DNA of 64,000 bases. Origin: Colivivens sp964452915 (GTDB lineage: Bacteria; Bacteroidota; Bacteroidia; Bacteroidales; Bacteroidaceae). The stretch spans positions 1 to 64,000 of the forward strand of contig CAYVNW010000006.1 of NCBI GenBank assembly GCA_964452915.1. The letters are read 5' to 3'. Of the stretch, positions 29,888 through 37,969 are shown piece after piece; positions within the stretch are counted from its first letter, which is position 1; the number at the start of each line of letters is the position of its first letter. Made by a program: the position numbers and the translations under genes. The notes under the pieces were generated by a model. It saw only the letters and a program-made list of their open reading frames with translations. It ran no database searches and had not been told where the DNA came from.

Positions 29888-29915
29888 TTGCAATGGCACT
29901 CATAGTATTTTAAGT

Positions 29916-29923
29916 TACTTTTG
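29916..29923 (+). promoter_or_regulatory. -7 promoter element for the beta-barrel gene
   Basis: TACTTTTG matches TAnnTTTG. A TTTTG lies at 29886-29890, giving a long 25-bp spacer, so the -33 element is poor. That fits an activated promoter. The leader is about 40 nt. Confidence 0.5.
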
Positions 29924-29969
29924 CAACATGAAAATTCATTTGTAACAAAAACTATAAACATCCAAAGAT

Positions 29970-30791
29970 ATGAAATTAACAAGAAAAATCACGGTGCTCA
30001 CCGCTTTAGTGGCATGCACTTCCCTGCAGGCGCAGGTGGACAACTATGGAGTGTTCAAACATCTCGGTGCTGACATCAATGTAGGTTCACAAGGTATCGG
30101 TTTTGACCTTGCTACACCCGTAACTAATTATTTAGAGTTTAGCTTTGGAATGAACTTCATGCCTGGGTTTAAGATCGATGGTGATGTTGACGTTAACGAC
30201 ATTAAAGCCACCTATACTTATGCAGGTCAGCAATACGACTACAACATTCCGCTTGATGAGGTTAACATAGAAGGGAAACTAGGACGTACTACTGCTGACT
30301 TTAAATTGAATTTCTATCCATTCGGAAAGAAGAACGACCTCTTCATTGCCGCAGGCTTCTCATTCGGTGGCAAGAAAATAGCTAAACTCAAAGGGCACAA
30401 CGATGAGATTGGCAAATTCATGAGAGGTGAAGGTGTGTATGCCTCAATTCCTGCTGATGCAGTAAAGCAGGTAAATGCGGAAATCGACAAATATGAAGTA
30501 GACTTCAACGACAATGGTGATATCATCGGAGATGTACGTGTACACAGTTTCCGCCCATACGTAGGATTAGGCTATGGCAGACTTGTGCCCAAGCATCGGC
30601 TTGGCTTCCGTGTAGAACTGGGTTGCCAGTTCATGGGCAAAATGAAAATATATCAGAACAACAAGGAAGTAGACTTGAACCGAATCTATCAGGAAACAGG
30701 AGAAAAGGCAACAGATGACCTCTCTGATTTCATCGACAAATTCACTGTATACCCTGTGCTTAAAATATCACTGACAGGAAGGATATTCTAA
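29970..30791 (+). CDS. Outer-membrane beta-barrel protein of unknown function
   Basis: The 273-residue protein starts with a signal peptide ending SLQAQ. It then shows alternating hydrophobic and polar strands (YLEFSFGMNFMPGF, TADFKLNFYPF, DLFIAAGFSFGGKKIAK, FRPYVGLGYGR, GFRVELGCQFMGKMKIY) and ends with an aromatic C-terminal residue (LTGRIF), typical of an 8-to-12-strand outer-membrane barrel. It lies divergent from the hybrid two-component gene and ends at a strong terminator, so it is a single-gene transcript. I do not recognise a specific family or substrate. Confidence 0.8.
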   Translation: MKLTRKITVLTALVACTSLQAQVDNYGVFKHLGADINVGSQGIGFDLATPVTNYLEFSFGMNFMPGFKIDGDVDVNDIKATYTYAGQQYDYNIPLDEVNIEGKLGRTTADFKLNFYPFGKKNDLFIAAGFSFGGKKIAKLKGHNDEIGKFMRGEGVYASIPADAVKQVNAEIDKYEVDFNDNGDIIGDVRVHSFRPYVGLGYGRLVPKHRLGFRVELGCQFMGKMKIYQNNKEVDLNRIYQETGEKATDDLSDFIDKFTVYPVLKISLTGRIF

Positions 30792-30817
30792 AACACCAAA
30801 CTGACAGACATATTTAT

Positions 30818-30857
30818 GCAGGATGCCGACGTAGTATATGCACGGCATCCTGCTTTC
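30818..30857 (+). terminator. Terminator after the beta-barrel gene
   Basis: GCAGGATGCCG (30818-30828) pairs perfectly with CGGCATCCTGC (30843-30853), an 11-bp stem with a 14-nt loop, followed by TTTC. It is 27 bp past the stop codon. Confidence 0.8.
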
Positions 30858-30910
30858 ATTAAGCTATGGCTCATCTTTTTGTGTGCCTTGTAATTTTTTC
30901 GCTTTGGTTT

Positions 30911-30976
30911 TCTGCGTAGTAAAAGATATTTTCCTACGTAGGTTTTAATCATTCCCTACGTAGAGAAAGATCTTTT
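30911..30976. repeat. 22-bp periodic array B (three units)
   Basis: Units run 30911-30932, 30933-30954 and 30955-30976. Each begins with a core CCTACGTAG (the first is the variant TCTGCGTAG), palindromic around ACGT. Units 1 and 3 are also similar in their second half (AAAGATATTTT against AAAGATCTTTT). Core centres are 22 bp apart. Confidence 0.8.
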
Positions 30977-30981
30977 TCTAT

Positions 30982-31004
30982 AGCATTACAACATCAGTAA
31001 TGCT
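30982..31004. repeat. Imperfectly spaced inverted repeat (hairpin)
   Basis: AGCATTAC (30982-30989) and GTAATGCT (30997-31004) form an 8-bp stem with a 7-nt loop, directly after array B. It lacks a T tract. Confidence 0.6.
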
Positions 31005-31409
31005 GTTTCGGAACCGCATTTATACAGCTTCGTTAACATTTTTATGCTGTACCAATAACATTACGACTTCCCTACTATGTGATCCCGTAGCGAAACGAGC
31101 GGATCTTCATTGCTCGCTGTGTTGCTATGATGTCTTAGTCCAAATGCTATGCTACAGTGTTATGAGGTCTGCTATGGAGATTCTCTCGCTGCGCTGCGGG
31201 ATGACGGATGAGGGATGAAGTAAAAAGGAAAGTATGAAGTGTCAGGTAGGTATGACGTGCCTGGCATGGTCGTGACGGCAAGGTGCAGGTACTTTTGAGT
31301 CCAGTGGACTCATGGTGTGCGACTACCACAATGCTGTGGGATAGCGAGTTGACAATATACACCTTACTATATATATACGTGCGTGGGAGAAAAATCGCAT
31401 GATGTTATG

Positions 31410-31453
31410 TAAGTACTTGCGTGGGCAAGGTTAAGTACTTGCGTTTTTTCCTC
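31410..31453. repeat. 22-bp periodic array C (two units)
   Basis: TAAGTACTTGCG begins at 31410 and again at 31432, exactly 22 bp apart. The palindromic core is AAGTACTT. The remaining ten bases of the two units differ. Confidence 0.75.
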
Positions 31454-31478
31454 ATTTTTTAGCTCCAAAAAGGTATCA

Positions 31479-31550
31479 ATATCGTTGGCGGTTTTAATGC
31501 ATTTCGTTGACCATTTAAATGCATTTCGTTGGCGGTTTTAATGCATTTCG
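31479..31550. repeat. 22-bp periodic array D (three units plus a partial)
   Basis: Units run 31479-31500, 31501-31522 and 31523-31544; a fourth partial starts at 31545. Units 1 and 3 differ at one base; unit 2 differs in its centre (GACCATTTAA in place of GGCGGTTTTA). A palindrome AATGCATT spans every unit junction, with centres 22 bp apart. Confidence 0.88.
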
Positions 31551-31832
31551 CTTTTGTCTCACAAATTACACGAATTTACACGGATGATGTAAAGGGAAAG
31601 GGCAATGTCAAGCGGCGACCCTGTTTGGGTCGTGGTATCTCTCTATATTGCTACACCTTCCCTCACGAGGGAGGGTTACTAAGCGGTGAGTCAGCCTGAC
31701 TCGTAAAATCACGACCACGGTACTATAAAGGAGCGATAATGTACATGTACAATTGAGTCTAACCCCCAGTGGCTTAATACAGATTTACTTTACAACATTT
31801 ACCCCTCAGATGTCGGGTGGTTTAAAACATCG

Positions 31833-32729
31833 TCACTCCTCATCAATGCCGGTAATTCTGCCTTCGTCTGTCAGCCGGAGGCCATCATCGGAAATGGTAA
31901 TTAAATGCCGTTTATACAAATCACCCGCAGCCTTTTTGAACGTCTTCTTACTTACATGAAATTCTGCATATATGTCTTCCGCCGAACTCTTGTCGTGGAA
32001 CGGACAATAGCCATCAGCTCTGTCGGACATATATTTGAACAACTCAGCAGAGAAATCTGCTACGTGTCTGCCTCCAGATGCCTGCAAAGCAAGGTCGATT
32101 TTACCGTCTGGACGTACATTCTTCACAAAAGCAGCCTGTCGGTCACCAATATGAACCGCCTGAAATATCTCATTGTGATATATCAGTCCGCTGTACTTTC
32201 CTTCCACAATTGCTTTAAACCCAAGTTCCGTCTGTTGCTGAACCATTATTTCTACACTGTCACCCGAATTGTACGGAGGCATGTCTTTCGACAAGAATTT
32301 TTCTATCTTGGCTGAGGCAACGATGCGTGAGGTCAATGTATCAATATAGCAATAAATCATATATTTACCTCCCTGCTTCATGCGTGCTTTCTGTTCCTTA
32401 AACGGGCAGAACAAGTCTTTCATCAATCCCCAATTGAGGAATGCTCCATACTGGTTAACCCAGCTAACCTCAAGACATGCGAATTGTCCCACCTCAACAA
32501 GTGGATACTCGGTAGTGGCAATAAGACGCTCCTCATTGTCGAGATACAGAAATACATCAACAATATCACCTATCGTGCAACCTGTCGGGACATAGCGTAG
32601 AGGCAACAAAATATCACCTATCTCACCACCATCAAGATATACACCAAAATCAACTTCACGCAGAACTTTAAGTTTATTCCATTTCCCCAAGCGGATATCT
32701 GGGGTAATATATTGTTCATTCCCTTTCAT
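31833..32729 (-). CDS. CvfB-like S1 RNA-binding protein
   Basis: The 298-residue protein looks like CvfB/YitL: several S1-like OB folds followed by a winged-helix end. Segments supporting this are LKVLREVDFGVYLDGGEIGDILLP (S1-like), VSWVNQYGAFLNWGLMKDLFCPF (S1-like), YSGLIYHNEIFQAVHIGD (S1-like) and the C-terminal helix-turn-helix FHVSKKTFKKAAGDLYKRHLITI. CvfB binds RNA and affects virulence and gene expression in Firmicutes; the role in Bacteroidetes is not known. It overlaps the LolD-like gene by 14 bp, which suggests translational coupling. Confidence 0.85.
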   Translation of the reverse strand: MKGNEQYITPDIRLGKWNKLKVLREVDFGVYLDGGEIGDILLPLRYVPTGCTIGDIVDVFLYLDNEERLIATTEYPLVEVGQFACLEVSWVNQYGAFLNWGLMKDLFCPFKEQKARMKQGGKYMIYCYIDTLTSRIVASAKIEKFLSKDMPPYNSGDSVEIMVQQQTELGFKAIVEGKYSGLIYHNEIFQAVHIGDRQAAFVKNVRPDGKIDLALQASGGRHVADFSAELFKYMSDRADGYCPFHDKSSAEDIYAEFHVSKKTFKKAAGDLYKRHLITISDDGLRLTDEGRITGIDEE

Positions 32730-33450
32730 TGGTTAACTTTGAATTTATTGGATCTTGCCCTATGGTTGTTATGTCTGTCTTATCCGGCGAGTCTATAGCA
32801 TCAACAATTATCCCATCGGCAATGTGTATTATACGATCAGTCATTTGTGCAAGTTTCTCGTCGTGAGTAACAATTACAAAAGTCTGTTCAAATTTGTCTC
32901 TTAAATCGAAGAACAGCTTATGTAATTCCTCCTTATTCTTACTGTCAAGGCTGCCGGAGGGCTCGTCGGCAAGGATAACCGCCGGATTGTTGATTAACGC
33001 TCGTGCAATTGCCACTCGCTGCTGCTCACCACCCGACATCTCGCCAGGCTTATGGTCCTCCCTATCTTTCAGTCCAAGATATTCTAATAACATTTTTGCC
33101 CGCTTCTTCGCTTCACCATGCGGTTTCCTCGCAATCATAGCAGGAATAATGACATTTTCGATTGCAGTGAATTCGGGAAGTAACTGATGCGATTGAAATA
33201 CAAATCCTATGTGGAGATTACGATAGCGTGCCTGTGCTGCCATATTCATTTTAGTCAGATTATTTCCCTCAACCAGTACATCTCCACTATCCGGAGTGTC
33301 GAGCGTTCCCATAATCTGCAATAGAGTGGTCTTACCGGCACCACTTGGACCGACAATACTTATAACGTCACCTTTATTAACTTGAAGGCTTATGCCCTTC
33401 AATACTTGCAGGTCACCAAAACTCTTTGTTATATTCTTTAATTCAATCAT
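32716..33450 (-). CDS. lolD: ABC transporter ATP-binding protein, LolD/MacB type
   Basis: The 244-residue ATPase has Walker A GPSGAGKTT, signature SGGEQQR, Walker B VILADEPSGSLD and the H-loop VTHD. The order and short length match the LolD/MacB/FtsE group, which pump lipoproteins or other substrates from the inner membrane. No permease gene is adjacent, as is common for LolD in this phylum. The last 20 residues extend beyond the fold. It lies 11 bp after the antiporter gene and overlaps cvfB-like by 14 bp. Confidence 0.85.
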   Translation of the reverse strand: MIELKNITKSFGDLQVLKGISLQVNKGDVISIVGPSGAGKTTLLQIMGTLDTPDSGDVLVEGNNLTKMNMAAQARYRNLHIGFVFQSHQLLPEFTAIENVIIPAMIARKPHGEAKKRAKMLLEYLGLKDREDHKPGEMSGGEQQRVAIARALINNPAVILADEPSGSLDSKNKEELHKLFFDLRDKFEQTFVIVTHDEKLAQMTDRIIHIADGIIVDAIDSPDKTDITTIGQDPINSKLTNERE

Positions 33451-33461
33451 ATCATTCTTAG

Positions 33462-35600
33462 TTATCCTACTTTACTAATCCATTTCGACATCCAAGCCGA
33501 AAGCCTTGTTGTATGATATTGCTTTTCCAATGGTGCGGAGAATGAATACGCCTCGTTGTTCTTGCCGTATTGGTCAGGATAAATCACCATTACACTACAG
33601 TGACTGAAGTAATTCGGTACAACCTTATTTAATTTATCAAACGACTTTTGATAGCTTATTCCTCCAGGACGTGCAGTTACAATGACAAACAATTGGTCTG
33701 CGTTTACACGATTTTTTAATGCAATCAAGTCCTGCCAGCTGTCAATCATTTTATACTCTGCTCTGACATTCTTATGATAACGCTGAACATACTGGTAAAT
33801 CAACCTTCCGGTAGCATCAGAAGTATGAAACTCAATCTTACACCCAATCTCACCTGCCAAACGCGCCAATCTACGAACCCACCGATAAAAACCTACTTCA
33901 TATTCAGCTTTAGCCGGCACAGCAACTACAATTTTTCGCATAGTACTGACCGGCATATTGTAGCTTGCGATTATTAACTGACGGTTCATACTGTCAATCA
34001 GTGTTTGTGCGAAATATCCATAAAACGAGGTATCACCATCTTTTTGGTCATGAGGACCCATCACAATCTCTGATGCGTCATTTTCACGCATACTATGCAC
34101 GACACCATTAACAAGGTTAACAGCCAGGCGGCTTTGAACCTGTACAGGTACATCAGTTGCCACACATATTTCTTCTGCATCATCAAGAATTTCCTTACTT
34201 TCTCTCTGCGATTTTTCTGTATAGTCAGCATCATTGACCACATGCAAGCAAATTAATCCACGGTTCAATGCCTGGTTTCTCATCATTATAGCAGTCTGGA
34301 CGAGGTTACGAATCTTTGTTGTATCCTTGACCAATACTAATATTTTCTCATCATCGGCAGGTCGGGTTTGTGTGTTCTCCCGTTCGCTATCAGCCTGCAT
34401 CCTCAACTTACGCGCCGCTTGGTCGGTTGCCATTGAGCTGATTATACATGAAATTAGAATCATCATCACAACACCATCAAGCACAGTATTATCCATCAAA
34501 TGCTCTCCAGGAGCGACTTCTAAGCTTGTTCCAACCATAACCATGGCTATTGCACCGGCTGCATGGGCTTCAGACAGTCCAAACATCATCAATCCCTGAG
34601 CATGATTGAAATGAAACAGACAACGGGCGCACGTAGACGCAATCAATTTCGACAGTGTGCTTGTAAGCACTATAATCAATACGATAAATACAGCATTCCA
34701 ATCACTAATCAACGGTTTCAGGTTCACTAACATACCAACTCCTACAAGGAAATATGGAATGAATATGGCATTGCCGACAAACTCAATGCGATTCATCAAC
34801 GATGATGAGCGTGGAATGAACCGGTTGAAGATAAGTCCGGACAAAAACGCTCCAAGGAGTCCTTCAATTCCACATAATTCCGCAAGGGCGGCAGAGAAGA
34901 AAACCATTACCAGCACAAATATATATTGTATGACCCTTTCGGTATAGCGTTTAAAGAACGCTCTTATAACAAAAGGGAAAACCAAAATGACCCCGACAAA
35001 ATAAAGGATACATTTCAGTGAGAATAAAATCCAAAACCACGCATCATTAGATCCTCTATACTGTCCTGCGATAACAGCCAGCAATATAAGAGCGAACAGC
35101 AATGCGATCATCGTGGCTGAAATAGATATTGTCACTGAGGGATTCTTTGACAAGCCATACTTCGCAACTATTGGATAGGCCACAAGCGTATGCGATGAAA
35201 AGATGCAAGCAAGCAACAGTGACGCAGAAAGTGTATATTCCAATAAATAATAACCTGTTACATAGCCGAAAACAAAAGGTATTAATGAGGTCAACACTCC
35301 AAATACAAGCCCTTTCGATATATATTGCTTAAAGCCTACAAGGTCCATTTCAAGACCCGCAAGAAACATTATATAGTATATGCCTACTTGTCCAAACAAT
35401 GTGAAACTTGCATCTCGGTCGAGGACATGGAACCCATTTTCTCCAATTAAAACTCCTGCAAGAATGTAACCGATTATGTGCGGAATTCTCAACCATCCAA
35501 ACACTAACGGTGCTAATAATATAATAAGGAGTACGAGGAAGAACACCCACGTGGGGTCAGTGATAGGCAAGTGTATGTATTGAGTTATAGCATCCATCAT
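33462..35600 (-). CDS. Cation:proton antiporter (CPA2/Kef type) with C-terminal USP-like region
   Basis: The start at 35600 (MMDAITQYIHLPITDP) is chosen because the promoter element at 35628-35635 overlaps the more upstream in-frame ATG at 35630. The 712-residue protein has a membrane domain of about twelve helices (about 20-400) with the CPA2-typical LRIPHIIGYILAGVLIG and LAGLEMDL segments. The cytoplasmic C-terminus (about 420-700) resembles tandem universal-stress-protein folds (ILVLVKDTTKIRNLVQTA; KIVVAVPAKAEYEVGF). It exchanges sodium or potassium for protons at the inner membrane. It leads an operon with the LolD-like and CvfB-like genes. Confidence 0.9.
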   Translation of the reverse strand: MMDAITQYIHLPITDPTWVFFLVLLIILLAPLVFGWLRIPHIIGYILAGVLIGENGFHVLDRDASFTLFGQVGIYYIMFLAGLEMDLVGFKQYISKGLVFGVLTSLIPFVFGYVTGYYLLEYTLSASLLLACIFSSHTLVAYPIVAKYGLSKNPSVTISISATMIALLFALILLAVIAGQYRGSNDAWFWILFSLKCILYFVGVILVFPFVIRAFFKRYTERVIQYIFVLVMVFFSAALAELCGIEGLLGAFLSGLIFNRFIPRSSSLMNRIEFVGNAIFIPYFLVGVGMLVNLKPLISDWNAVFIVLIIVLTSTLSKLIASTCARCLFHFNHAQGLMMFGLSEAHAAGAIAMVMVGTSLEVAPGEHLMDNTVLDGVVMMILISCIISSMATDQAARKLRMQADSERENTQTRPADDEKILVLVKDTTKIRNLVQTAIMMRNQALNRGLICLHVVNDADYTEKSQRESKEILDDAEEICVATDVPVQVQSRLAVNLVNGVVHSMRENDASEIVMGPHDQKDGDTSFYGYFAQTLIDSMNRQLIIASYNMPVSTMRKIVVAVPAKAEYEVGFYRWVRRLARLAGEIGCKIEFHTSDATGRLIYQYVQRYHKNVRAEYKMIDSWQDLIALKNRVNADQLFVIVTARPGGISYQKSFDKLNKVVPNYFSHCSVMVIYPDQYGKNNEAYSFSAPLEKQYHTTRLSAWMSKWISKVG

Positions 35601-35627
35601 AGGGTCTGTTACAGTCAGAAAGTTCTG

Positions 35628-35635
35628 CAAAGGTA
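35628..35635 (-). promoter_or_regulatory. -7 promoter element for the antiporter operon
   Basis: On the minus strand this reads TACCTTTG. It overlaps the in-frame ATG at 35630, which therefore cannot be the translated start. No good -33 element is seen. Confidence 0.6.
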
Positions 35636-35706
35636 CGAATTATTTTGTAATACACAGAAAGCTACAACAAATAATCAAGAAAAAGAGTAACACATTACAA
35701 TGTGCA

Positions 35707-36456
35707 TTACCTGAAAATGAAAGTGAAGTGATTCCACACCGTCGTCAGCAAGCCATAATGACATGCCATGATCTTGAAACGCTCTATGAGCGATGCTATG
35801 TGATTCTTGCGTGTCATGCCGCCGTCAAGGTAGTCTGTGAGGATCATTTGCGTATTGATATTCTTCAAATGCCTTTTGTCACTCTCTTTCATTACCTTTA
35901 TGCACCAATCCACATCTGCTGAATAATGATATTTTGTATCATATGACACACAAATGCCGCGTCTGGCGTAAAACGACTGGTGGCAAACAAGCATACCACG
36001 TTGAAAAGACTTCCATGTCAGGCTCACAGGAGCGGACAAATGACGGTGTCGAAGAAAATGTCCATCAATATCAACAACGTCTGTATCACCATAAATTATG
36101 CCGGCATCATCTATGTTATCTATATTATCAAACACGTCCTCAACGGTCCGCGCATCATGGAACTTATCGCCAGCATTCAGAAAGCACACAAACTCACCCT
36201 TAGCAACACGCAACCCCTTATTCATAGCATAATACAAGCCATCATCACGCTCGCTTATAATTGTAACATTGATAGCCGCATTTCTATTCTTATATGCTTT
36301 TACGATGTCAACTGTACCATCATTTGACGCACCATCAACAATGATATGTTCAATAAAGCCACGATAAGTCTGACACTCCACACTTTTGAGAGTACGCTCC
36401 ACTGTAGCTTCAGCGTTGTAAGTAACGGTTATTATAGACAATAAAGGCAAATTCAT
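35707..36456 (-). CDS. Family 2 glycosyltransferase
   Basis: The 249-residue protein is a single GT-A fold of family GT2. It has LSIITVTYNAEATVERTLKSVECQTY at the start, HIIVDGASNDGTVDI, NKGLRVAKGEFVCFLNAGDKFH (DxD-like NAGD) and later a segment with HQSFYARR and a C-terminal helix. It transfers a sugar from a nucleotide donor in polysaccharide or lipopolysaccharide synthesis at the cytoplasmic face. It starts 4 bp inside the upstream GT4 gene, so the two are coupled and probably act in the same pathway. The substrate is unknown. Confidence 0.9.
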   Translation of the reverse strand: MNLPLLSIITVTYNAEATVERTLKSVECQTYRGFIEHIIVDGASNDGTVDIVKAYKNRNAAINVTIISERDDGLYYAMNKGLRVAKGEFVCFLNAGDKFHDARTVEDVFDNIDNIDDAGIIYGDTDVVDIDGHFLRHRHLSAPVSLTWKSFQRGMLVCHQSFYARRGICVSYDTKYHYSADVDWCIKVMKESDKRHLKNINTQMILTDYLDGGMTRKNHIASLIERFKIMACHYGLLTTVWNHFTFIFR

Positions 36457-37712
36457 TGTTCAAGAAGCATTTCATAAATTTCTGTATACCTACGCGCCAC
36501 ACGGTCCTCACTATACGTGTTGACGGCTTTTGTATGAGCGTCTGTACACAATGAATCATAACGAGATTTATCAAGGCACCATCTGATACCGTCTGCAAAA
36601 TCTTGTGAGTTTTTATATTCAGCTACATAGCCATTCTTTTTGTGATCAATCATCTCAGGAATACCACCGATATTGAAGCCTACACATGGAGTACCACACG
36701 ACATTGCTTCAACAATTGTATTTGGGAGGTTATCTTGTAAGGAAGGAGTAACAAAGATGTCTACAGCATTATATAATTCGACTATATCTTGCTCATTGCT
36801 CAAATAATCAACAGGGAAGACCTCGAGAGGAATGGAATTCTTCACCTTCATCGCATCTCCACCCAGAACAACCACACCAATGTTCATCGCAAGCTCAGGG
36901 TCTTCAAACTTTATTATGTTACAAGCCTCCACAAGATACTTAAAGCCTTTGCGTTCATCTGTAATCCGTTGTGAGCCAAACAGTATAAGGCGTTTTCCTA
37001 CAGGCAACCTACGTTTCTTACGCACCTCATCCATATTCATCGGACGGAATATGTGTGAATTAATGGCGTTGGGTATGCACGTTACAAACTGCCCGCGTGT
37101 CAGTGCACTTTTATTCGCCAAACTTGCAATCCACTCACTGCAACCTACAAAAGCGAGTTTTACTCCACCATATAGTTTTCTCTTTTGTTCATACACCTTT
37201 ATTGCAGGATCGCTTGCCACCCCACCATTAGAAAGCAGATCACATTTATAACAGTAGTTTTGATACTTTGTGCAATCGCCGGAATAATGACAAATGCCGG
37301 TGAAGTACCACATGTCGTGCATCGTTATAACCACCGGCTTCCCTGAATGTATTATTTTATACAAGTCACTCATCGAAAGAAACCCTTGGTTGATCCAATG
37401 CAGATGGACTACATCAGCTTGTTCGAATTCATATAGTTTAGTTATATCTGTCCCTGTATTTGCAATATCAATCTGAAAAAGATTACGTTTACTGAATCCG
37501 TTAGCGACCCATATACAAAAACGTTCCCACATAAATTTCAATGGCAAAAGCCATGAAGAGGGGATGGCGCTTACTGTCATACTGTCGGTTTGTTTATCAC
37601 GTACAAGCATCCTTGCCTTGACCCCATTTTTCTTCAAGGCTTCCATCAGACGGGTTGCAGCAATAGCCGCACCGCCAATTCGTTCCGAGGTGTTGATGAT
37701 AAGTACTCTCAT
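36453..37712 (-). CDS. Family 4 glycosyltransferase
   Basis: The start MRVLIINTSERIGGAAIAATRL at 37712 is preferred over 37733 because a -7 element at 37721-37728 precedes it. The 419-residue protein has a GT-B fold. The N-terminal half has the acceptor-binding region (HLHWINQGFLSM and ITMHDMWYFTGICHYSGDC) and the C-terminal half the GT4 motif ETIVEAMSCGTPCV-like (NTIVEAMSCGTPCVGFNIGGIPEMI), with a conserved EAMSCGTP. The segment CHYSGDCTKYQNYCYKCD could bind metal. It makes part of an exopolysaccharide or lipopolysaccharide, together with the overlapping GT2 gene. Confidence 0.9.
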   Translation of the reverse strand: MRVLIINTSERIGGAAIAATRLMEALKKNGVKARMLVRDKQTDSMTVSAIPSSWLLPLKFMWERFCIWVANGFSKRNLFQIDIANTGTDITKLYEFEQADVVHLHWINQGFLSMSDLYKIIHSGKPVVITMHDMWYFTGICHYSGDCTKYQNYCYKCDLLSNGGVASDPAIKVYEQKRKLYGGVKLAFVGCSEWIASLANKSALTRGQFVTCIPNAINSHIFRPMNMDEVRKKRRLPVGKRLILFGSQRITDERKGFKYLVEACNIIKFEDPELAMNIGVVVLGGDAMKVKNSIPLEVFPVDYLSNEQDIVELYNAVDIFVTPSLQDNLPNTIVEAMSCGTPCVGFNIGGIPEMIDHKKNGYVAEYKNSQDFADGIRWCLDKSRYDSLCTDAHTKAVNTYSEDRVARRYTEIYEMLLEQ

Positions 37713-37720
37713 TTCAAATG

Positions 37721-37728
37721 CAAAGGTA
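37721..37728 (-). promoter_or_regulatory. -7 promoter element close to the GT4 start
   Basis: On the minus strand TACCTTTG ends 9 bp before the ATG at 37712, so transcription probably begins at or within a few bases of the start codon (leaderless or very short leader). The -33 element is not clear. Confidence 0.5.
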
Positions 37729-37800
37729 CGCAAAAATCATCAAGAATTATTGGTCAAAAACAGATAATCACATAAAAAACATAAAAAAACGTGCAAATTC

Positions 37801-37831
37801 ATTGCTCGTACCGAATTAATCATTACCTTTG
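37801..37831 (+). promoter_or_regulatory. Promoter for tRNA-Asn
   Basis: TTG at 37802-37804 and TACCTTTG at 37824-37831 are separated by 19 bp, matching the Bacteroidetes consensus. The tRNA begins 12 bp later. Confidence 0.8.
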
Positions 37832-37842
37832 TGCCGTCAACC

Positions 37843-37919
37843 GCTTCAGTAGCTCAGTCGGTTAGAGCACCTGACTGTTAATCAGGGGGTCGTTGGTTCA
37901 AGCCCATCCTGAAGCGCCA
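37843..37919 (+). tRNA. tRNA-Asn (GTT anticodon)
   Basis: A 77-nt cloverleaf. The acceptor stem GCTTCAG pairs with CTGAAGC, followed by discriminator G and an encoded CCA. The anticodon loop is CTGTTAA in the stem CTGA...TCAG with anticodon GTT, giving asparagine. The T loop GGTTCAAGCCC has the conserved TTC. It has its own promoter and a terminator 1 bp after the CCA, so it is a monocistronic tRNA transcript. Confidence 0.97.
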
Positions 37920-37920
37920 G

Positions 37921-37949
37921 CCCACTGCCATGCATGGCAGTGGGTTTTA
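37921..37949 (+). terminator. Terminator after tRNA-Asn
   Basis: Two 12-bp arms form a perfect palindrome (37921-37944, starting CCCACTGCCATG), immediately followed by TTTTAATT. It starts 2 bp after the tRNA. Confidence 0.9.
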
Positions 37950-37969
37950 ATTGCAACAATTATAATAAG

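Larger units (their letters stand above)
30858..31832. other. Gene-free segment rich in short repeats
   Basis: No convincing gene is seen on either strand over about 975 bp. Short ORFs such as 31000-31218 have no recognisable features. The segment holds three 22-bp periodic arrays (listed separately), a hairpin at 30982-31004, a GAGTCCA-G-TGGACTC palindrome near 31298, a phrase CTCGCTGCGCTGCGGGATGA near 31185 like dispersed repeats, AAATTACACG/AATTTACACG near 31563, and TGTACATGTACA at 31740-31751. It separates the beta-barrel gene from the convergent cvfB-like gene. Confidence 0.7.

Noticed and set aside
31000..31218. 72-codon plus-strand ORF
   Set aside because: It is in repeat-rich intergenic DNA and ends in a phrase typical of dispersed repeats (SLRCGMTDEG), with no ribosome-binding context or promoter.
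35601..35630. Upstream ATG of the antiporter
   Set aside because: It overlaps the -7 promoter element at 35628-35635.
37934..37969. Upstream ATG of comEC
   Set aside because: It lies in the loop and 3' arm of the tRNA terminator hairpin and adds residues unlike a membrane protein start.
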